A stretch of DNA of 64,000 bases from Cynocephalus volans (Eukaryota; Chordata; Mammalia; Dermoptera; Cynocephalidae), in the NCBI RefSeq assembly GCF_027409185.1, contig NC_084462.1, positions 180,410,071 to 180,474,070 of the forward strand. Direction: 5' to 3'. This document shows, piece after piece, positions 57,786 to 64,000 of this stretch. How positions within the stretch are numbered: the stretch's first letter is position 1; the number at the start of each line of letters is the position of its first letter. The position numbers and the translations under genes were made by a program. The notes beneath the pieces are model-generated. The model saw only the letters and a list, made by a program, of their open reading frames with translations, was not told where the DNA came from and made no database searches.

Positions 57786-58009
57786 AGGGGCTGGGTCCTT
57801 ATAGCAGGAGGGGACTTTGATCATTTTACAGATGAGGACCCTGACACCTGGAGGCAGGACAGGCGGGCTTCCCTTGGCTGTCACTGCCAGGAACATTTGC
57901 GGTGCCCTTGGCTGAGGTTTGCAGCTTTCCCTGTGCAGCATCTGGGGAGGGGGAGCCTCCTGCCAGGGAAGTCAGTTTATGTGCAGATCCCAGAGAGAGC
58001 CTTGGGTGA

Positions 58010-58120
58010 GTCTGAGGCCCTGCTCCCTGCTCTGGCCCTTCCACCGACTTTGGGCAAGTCCAATGCTGGGCCTTTGTTTCCCTCACTGTTCAACAAGGAG
58101 ATTCGCTAAGATGACTTTGA
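58010..58120 (+). repeat. MIR fragment
   Basis: CACCGACTTTGGGCAAGTCC followed by TTTGTTTCCCTCACTGTTCAACAAGG and GATTCGCTAAGATGACTTTG matches the MIR sense core. Confidence 0.65.
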
Positions 58121-58559
58121 AAGGAGTCCTCAGAATCCCAGTTCCTTTTTTTCAAGGTTATTTAATAAGGCTGTGTGCCAGGCACCCAGCCACAGGCTGC
58201 AGATACAAAAATGGACATGAGAGAAGCACAGAAGCAGAGATTTGTGCTGGAACAGAGGGATAAACAGCATCTGGGCCACCACAGGCCAGGTCTCTTTGGG
58301 TGACACAATGCCCTAGTGGACCCAGACACCGGGAGTGTCTACCTCCTAGGACAGGCAGTGCAGTGCCAAGTGTGTCAGGGCCTGAGGCCAAAGGAAACTT
58401 CAGGAATACTGATCCTGTCTTTCCTGTCTTTATTTATAATTTTTATATTTTGTTCATCATCTTTGCCTTAAGTTTGATTTTTTAAATAGCATGTGTAAAA
58501 TTGTTATTAATCTCTATTACTGAATTTTTTTTGCATCCCTTTAAATGTTGCACCCCAGG

Positions 58560-58655
58560 CAAGTATCCCATCCTGTTGGTAGGTGCCATGATAACCTCAT
58601 TTTGCAGAGGAAGAAACAGAGGTTCAGAGAGGTTCCCTGACTACAGGATACTATG
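58560..58655 (-). repeat. MIR fragment
   Basis: GATAACCTCATTTTGCAGAGGAAGAAACAGAGGTTCAGAGAGG is reverse-oriented MIR. Confidence 0.7.
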
Positions 58656-59479
58656 AATGCTTATAGGAGGGGCCACTCACTCTACACGAAGAAAAGTGAC
58701 AAGGACTGTGCTTGGTGGACTCACACATGTAACTGTTTCTGGGGCTGGGTACTCCACCTGGGGAAGAAGGAAAGGGCAGTCCAGGCAGAAGGACCTGCAC
58801 AGGCAACGGGGTGGCAAGTTCAGGAGCTGGAGTGCAGGTCAGATTTCCCGAATGTAGGGCTGGTGTGGAGTCAAGGTTGGGACTTTCAGTGGCAGGGTTA
58901 GCCTCCCATCTGCCTTGTGGCTGCTCCAGGTCCAGAGAACCTACATCCCCTCCATGCACGCCCTGGATAACAGCACCAAGCTCGCGTGCATGATGGAGCA
59001 ACAAGCGACTTTCAGGCTGCTCCTGGCGGGGGTTGAAGCAAAAAGCCTGACAAGTGATGAGCAATCTGGGGAAACTGCTTCCTGTGCATTTATGGTCCCA
59101 GACCCTTGAGGAGAAAACACCCTCCCCAGCCTCAGCCTGCAGGTAGGTTTATTTGAAATATATGAGATGGATGTACATAAATCCTTGCCGAGTGCTAAGC
59201 ACTGAGATATAAACAGGAGATTTGAGCCACATGTTCTTGATTCAGATTTGGGAAGAGATCGGGCAGTGATGTTAGAACCTCAACTCCTGATCGCTCTCCG
59301 GCCACTCACCAGCCTGTGGGACGGACCCTCCCCAGCCCCCACCTGCACAGCCAGCTGCAAACCTGCAAGATTCAAGCAAAGCCAGGAGACTTCTGTGGGC
59401 ACCTGGGGCTGGATTGCCTCCATACTGGGGGCCACAGGGCTGAGCTCATGTCCCGGGGGTTCACTGTGCCGGAGGACTG
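58656..59479. other. DNA without recognised gene
   Basis: The frame 58651-59064 on the minus strand (137 codons) has no motif. Nothing else is supported. Confidence 0.4.
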
Positions 59480-59570
59480 GCCCCACTCCTGAGAGAACTG
59501 AAAGTCCTAAAGGAGCTCATAGACCACACGATGGCTTTCTCCAAAGAGCTGGTAGTTGTCATGCCCTGGC

Positions 59571-59869
59571 CCTATCCTGAGGGTGCCCGTGGCTCAAGGT
59601 CAGGGCCCTGCCTGTGGGAGCTCATGGCCCTAAAGCCACAGCGTTGTTGACCTTGTTCTGGGGGCTCATATCTTTGTGGTAATATCCCTCTGCTGAGGGA
59701 GATCGTAGCACTAAAATCATGACCCGGTCCTGAGGGAGCCCATGGCCTTAAGCCATGGACCTGTCCTGAGGGAATCCACACCCCTACAACATGGCCTTGT
59801 CCTGAAGGAGCTCCTACTCCTAAAGACTTTGTCCCGTCCTGATGGAGATCATGGCCCTGCAGACATGAT
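59571..59869 (+). repeat. 36-bp minisatellite, left block (about 8 units)
   Basis: Units of 36-37 bp follow the pattern CCTGTCCTGAGGGAGCTCATGG then CCTAAAGCCATGG. The cleanest run, four units, spans about 59725-59869. Less regular relatives extend back to about 59480. The array is broken at about 59870 by LTR sequence and resumes at about 60790. Confidence 0.75.
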
Positions 59870-59871
59870 CA

Positions 59872-60430
59872 GGAGAGACTGAAAAAAAAAAAAAATGAAC
59901 AATGGCCAGACCACATATGAAAATCGAACTCTGACCCTCAACTTGCAGGAACCTGACCAGGAAGCCAACTCCCCATCTACAATAAACAGCCCAGGAAGCC
60001 CGTCTGCCATAAGTCAGACCTGCAGATGGCCAGATGGTCATTTCTAGTGACAGTCCAGGAAGCTAAACCATAACTCCTGCACCAATCTGCCCCATATGGC
60101 CAGGACTTGATTAATAACTGACAGGTTCCCTAATTTTTGTCCCTGCTTCAAACTTAGGACCAGCCAGAGAAAGCCAAATATGCTCCCCAACCAATCCCAT
60201 AAGATGCCCCACTCGTAGGGAGCTGCCTTCCGCTCCTGAGACCAACAGCCTCCAACCAGGGCACACTGAAGCCCTCCCTGTCCCCACTAGGACGCTTCCC
60301 CACTCCCCTTCCTGCCTGAGTCTCTGCCAAATGTGAGTGGTGGTGCTGACGCCCCTGCTGTAGCGAGCTCTGAACCAGTAGCCTTCGCTGTCCTCATCCG
60401 GGGGGTCTTTGTTTATTTGCCCACTTGTCA
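59872..60430 (+). mobile_element. Probable class I ERV solo LTR
   Basis: About 560 bp with an R-U5-like end (TAGCGAGCTCTGAACCAGTAGCC, then GGGTCTTTGTTTATTTGCCC, ending TTGTCA) and a start near an A run after TGATCAGGAGAGACTG. It lies inside the 36-bp minisatellite. Ends and target duplication are not resolved. Confidence 0.55.
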
Positions 60431-60600
60431 TTGGATTTAGGGCCCATCTGGATAAACCAGGATGATCTCATGTGGAGATCTTTAATTTAATTTCATCTGC
60501 AAAGACCCTTTTCCAAATAAGGTCACATTCCCAGGTTCTAGGGGTTAGGATGTGAACATAGGTTTTGGGGGCCACCATTCAACCCACTGCAGCTGTTTGG
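60431..60600 (-). mobile_element. MLT1-like LTR fragment (minus)
   Basis: AAATAAGGTCACATTCCCAGG, GGGGTTAGGATGTGAACATAGG and GGGGGCCACCATTCAACCCACTGCAG are the reverse complement of the 5' half of the MaLR LTR seen at 49274. Confidence 0.75.
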
Positions 60601-60789
60601 CTGTAAGAGGGAGATGATATGAGGACCTGCTCCAGGTGGCTTCCCTGACAGATGAGTCAATGTGTGCTGGGAAAGCCCTTAAAACAGACCCTGCAGGGGA
60701 CAAAGTGCTCACGAGGGGTCTGTTGTTGTTCAGAGTGGGGAGGGGAGCTTTTGCTTTTCTCATTTGGTTGGTCTTCATTTATGTCCACA

Positions 60790-60945
60790 AGCACATGACC
60801 ATGCCTTGAGGGAAAGCATAGCCCTAAGCTATGGCCCTATCCTAAGGGAACTCTTGTCCTAAAGCCATGATGCTCTCTTGAGAGAGCTCAGAGCTCTGAG
60901 ACCATGAATATGTCCTGGAGGAGCTCCGTGCACCATGGCCCTATG
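60790..60945 (+). repeat. 36-bp minisatellite, right block (about 4 units)
   Basis: CCTTGAGGGAAAGCATAGCCC, CCTATCCTAAGGGAACTC and two further units at 36-37-bp steps repeat the pattern of 59571-59869. They are the other side of the interrupted array. Confidence 0.7.
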
Positions 60946-61218
60946 TCTTATGTACTGTCCGCCTCTCCTTAGTCCATGCCATGCCTCACCCATCCAGTGG
61001 TGTGAGTGTTCCAAAGAACCCCTTTCGAAGCTCTCTCAGTTGGGGCAGGTCCCAGGTTCTTAGCCTGGCTTCTGCTGACCACCTCACCTCACCTCTGCTC
61101 CCCTCTCCACCCAACAGTCCCCTGAAGATAAGGCCACATGAGGGGTTCTGCTTCTGTTTAGGATATAGAACGCTGCAAAGAACGTTGTTCCAGCCTAATA
61201 ATGAGAAAAAGCCAGATA

Positions 61219-61531
61219 CAGATGGTCCCTGACTTACGATGGTGCCACTGAATGATTTTCCAACTTTGTAGTGTTTCAAAGGCTTATGTATTCAGTAGAA
61301 CATGAGTAAATTACCTGAGATATTCAACATTACATTACAAAATAGGCTTTGTTTTAGATGATATTCCCCAGCCGTGGGCTAATGTAAGTGTCTGAGCACA
61401 TTTAAGGTAGGGTGGGCTAAGCTATGATGTTTGGTAGGTTAGGTGTATTAAATGCATTTCAATGTAACCATATTTTTAGCTTACAGTAGGTTTATTGGGA
61501 TGTAACACTGCCATAAGTTGAGGGGCATCTA
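61219..61531 (+). mobile_element. MER2-like Tigger MITE, copy 2
   Basis: A 313-bp element with terminal inverted repeats (CAGATGGTCCCTGACTTACG at the start, AAGTTGAGGGGCATCTA at the end). TA target dinucleotides lie at 61217-61218 and 61532-61533. No coding sequence. Same family as 34688-35005 in the opposite direction. Confidence 0.85.
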
Positions 61532-61988
61532 TAATACAAAGGCATCCTAGAACCCATTAGTCACAGCCTAGTGCCCTGAATTCTGAAGAAAAATGAACCT
61601 TTCCAGATTGGAACCCAGCCTGGCCTCACCTGTAGAGAGCTGAGAGGTAGTGGTGGCCATCAAGCAACTGAGTGAGAAAAAAGCAGTTAGATGTTTAATG
61701 AGGCCAACCATAGGCTTGAGTGTCAGCCTGGAAAAGCTGGGGGCTGTGGGGTGGCTGGAAACAGACCTGAGGGTAGGTTACACTCACTCACAAGCTCTTT
61801 TCTTTTTCTTTTTTTTTTCTTTTAAATTTTATTTTGTCGATATACATTGTGGCTGATTATTGCTCCCCATCACCAAAACCTCCCTCCCTTCTCCCTCCCC
61901 CCCTCCCCCCCCAACAATGTCCTTTCTGTTTGCTTGTCATATCAACTTCAAATAATTGTGGTTGTTATATCTTCTTCCCCCCCCCCCG

Positions 61989-62040
61989 GTTTGTGTGCGT
62001 GTGTGTGTGTGTGTGTGTCTGTGTGTGTGTGTGTGTGTGT
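61989..62040 (-). repeat. (GT)n microsatellite in L1 3' UTR
   Basis: Counterpart of the CA repeat at 2159-2222, with a preceding C run; part of the L1 family's 3' UTR. Confidence 0.9.
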
Positions 62041-62058
62041 GAATTTATATATTAATTT

Positions 62059-64000
62059 TTAGCTCCCACCAATAAGTGAGAACATGTGGTATTTCTCTTT
62101 CTGTGCCTGACTTGTTTCACTTAATATAATTCTCTCAAGGTCCATCCATGTTGTTGCAAATGGCAGTATTTCATTCATTTTTATAGCTGAGTAGTATTCC
62201 ATTGTGTAGATGTACCACATTTTCCGTATCCACTCATCCGATGATGGGCATTTGGGCTGGTTCCAACTCTTGGCTATTGTAAAGAGGGCTGCGATGAACA
62301 TTGGGAAACAGGTATACCTTCGACTTGATGATTTCCATTCTTCTGGGTATATTCCCAACAGTGGGATAGCTGGGTCGTATGGTAGATCTATCTGCAATTG
62401 TTTGAGGAACCTCCATACCATTTTCCATAGAGGCTGCACCATTTTGCAGTCCCACCAACAATGTATGAGAGTTCCTTTTTCTCCGCAGCCTCGCCAGCAT
62501 TTATCGTTCATAGTCTTTTGGATTTTAGCCATCCTAACTGGGGTTAGATGGTATCTCAATGTGGTTTTGATTTGCATTTCCCGGATGCTGAGTGATGTTG
62601 AGCATTTTTTCATATGTCTGTTGGCCATTTGGATATCTTCCTTAGAGAAATGCCTACTTAGCTCTTTTGCCCATTTTTTAATTGGGTTGCTTGTTTTCTT
62701 CTTGTACAGTTGTTTGAGTTCCTTATATATTCTGGATATTAATCCTTTGTCAGATATATATTTTGCAAATATTTTCTCCCACTCTGTTGGTTGTCTTTTA
62801 ACTCTTTTAATTGTTTCTTTTGCTGTGCAGAAGCTTTTTAGTTTGATATAATCCCATTTGTTTATTTTTCCTTTGGTTGCCCGTGCTTTTGGGGTCGTAT
62901 TCATGAAGTCTGTGCCCAGTCCTATTTCCTGAAGTGTTTCTCCTATGTTTTCTTTAAGAAGTTTTATTGTTTCAGGGTGTATATTTAAATCCTTAATCCA
63001 TTTTGAGTTGATTTTAGTATACGGCGAGAGGTATGGATCAAGTTTCATTCTCCTGCATATGGATATCCAGTTGTCCCAGCACCATTTGCTGAAGAGGCAG
63101 TCCCTTCGCCACTGAATAGGCTTGATGCCTGTCAAAGATCAGCTGACAGTAAGTGTGTGGGTTGATTTCTGGATTCTCTATTCTATTCCATTGGTCAGTG
63201 TGTCTGTTTTTATGCCAGTACCATACTGTTTTGGTTATTATAGCTTAAAGTCGGGTAGTGTTATGCCTCCAGCTTTATTTTTTTTTGCTCAGCATTGCTT
63301 TGGCTATGCATGGTCTTTTATTGTTCCATATAAATGTCTGGATAGTTTTTTCCATTTCTGAGAAAAATGTCTTTGGAATTTTGATGGGGATTGCATTGAA
63401 TTTGTATATCACTTTGGGTAGTATGGACATTTTCACTATGTTGATTCTTCCAATCCAAGAGCATGGGATATCTTTCCATCTTCTTGTATCCTGTCTAATT
63501 TCTCTCAGCAGTGTTTTGTAGTTCTCATTATAGAGATTTTTCACCTCCTTGGTTAACTCAATTCCTAAGTATTTTATTTTTTTGGTAGCTATTGTAAATG
63601 GGCAGGCTTTCTTGATTTCTCTTTCTGCATGTTAACTATTGGAGAAAAGAAATGCTACTGATTTTTGAGTGTTGATTTTGTATCCTGCTACTGTGCTGAA
63701 ATCATTTATCAATTCTAGCAGTTTTTTTGTAGAGGTTTTAGGCTGTTCGATATATAGGATCATGTCATCTGCAAACAGGGACAGTTTGACTTCATCTTTT
63801 CCAATCTGGATGCCCTTTATTTCCTTCTCTTCTCTGATTGCTCTGGCTAGTATTCCAACACTATGTTGAATAGGAGTGGTGAGAGTGGGCATCCTTGTCT
63901 AGTTCCTGTTCTTAAAGGAAAAGCTTTCAGCTTTTCCCCATTCAGGATGATATTGGCTGTGGGTTTGGCATATATGGCTTTAATTATGTTGAGATACTTT
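62059..64000 (-). pseudogene. L1 ORF2 (minus), lightly damaged
   Basis: Three large open pieces in minus orientation: 63632-63892, with the RT catalytic FADDMILY; 63275-63544; and 62059-63135 (358 codons to the normal TAA stop after IGGS). Between them are a stop or frameshift near 63630 and another near 63250-63140. It encodes the L1 endonuclease/reverse transcriptase in origin. With at least two lesions inside the window it is not active as it stands. Light damage agrees with recent insertion. Confidence 0.9.

Larger units (their letters stand above)
61802..64000 (-). mobile_element. Young LINE-1 (minus), 3' part, continues past window end
   Basis: The T-rich run at 61802-61830 is the poly(A) tail in minus orientation. 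It is followed by the 3' UTR with C run (about 61978-61987) and GT repeat (61989-62040), and by ORF2 from 62059 to beyond 64000. It is very similar to the copy at 800-2419. The 5' side and left target duplication lie outside the window, so I cannot say whether it is full length. Confidence 0.95.

Overview
This is a piece of a eutherian mammal nuclear genome: intron-scale non-coding DNA dominated by LINE-1 copies, with MIR and L2 fossils, Tigger DNA transposons and ERV/MaLR LTRs. I found no intact host protein-coding gene, no RNA gene and no CRISPR or bacterial feature. No Alu, B1/B2 or other abundant lineage-specific SINE was recognised in 64 kb, which argues against an anthropoid primate or a mouse/rat. 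I cannot name the species. One L1 family looks recent (copies at 800-2419, 44180-44794 and about 61802-64000). Its 3' UTR carries a CA repeat beside a C/G run, and two copies have perfect target-site duplications (TSDs).

Layout. 1-3123: AT-rich single-copy-looking DNA holding a young 5'-truncated L1. 3124-23753: a four-level nest. A full-length Tigger1-type transposon (3124-4805 and 23019-23753) was split by an old full-length L1 (L1-a, starting 4806, 16-bp TSD). L1-a was hit by a CCT3 processed retrocopy (10312-14901, 15-bp perfect TSD) and by a second L1 (L1-b, about 15182-22695). The CCT3 retrocopy was then hit twice by the same long LTR family in opposite orientations (10990-12154 minus, 13306-14759 plus), each copy with its own 6-bp TSD. 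These LTRs are unusually long (1.45 kb in the longer copy). They carry a broken membrane-protein-like open frame in U3 whose position and motifs resemble the superantigen (Sag) frame in the LTR of mouse mammary tumour virus. That is the most unusual object in the window.

23754-29376: remnant of a class I ERV env plus 3' LTR, an old minus-strand L1, a MaLR LTR, then GC-richer DNA with only MIR fragments. 29397-35160: a third old L1 (L1-c), a minus-strand L1 3' end split by a MaLR LTR, and a MER2-like Tigger MITE. 35160-61800: mostly GC-richer, largely unique DNA with GA, CATC and CA simple repeats, MIR/L2 fossils, MaLR LTRs, a young L1 with a probable 3' transduction, two Tigger-like MITEs and a 36-bp minisatellite split by LTR insertions. 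61802-64000: a recent minus-strand L1 running off the window.

All protein-like frames found belong to transposons, ERVs or the dead CCT3 retrocopy. The genes therefore do not form a pathway; the window is a stratigraphic record of insertions, and the nesting gives their relative order. Repeat family names come from recognition by eye, not from a database search.
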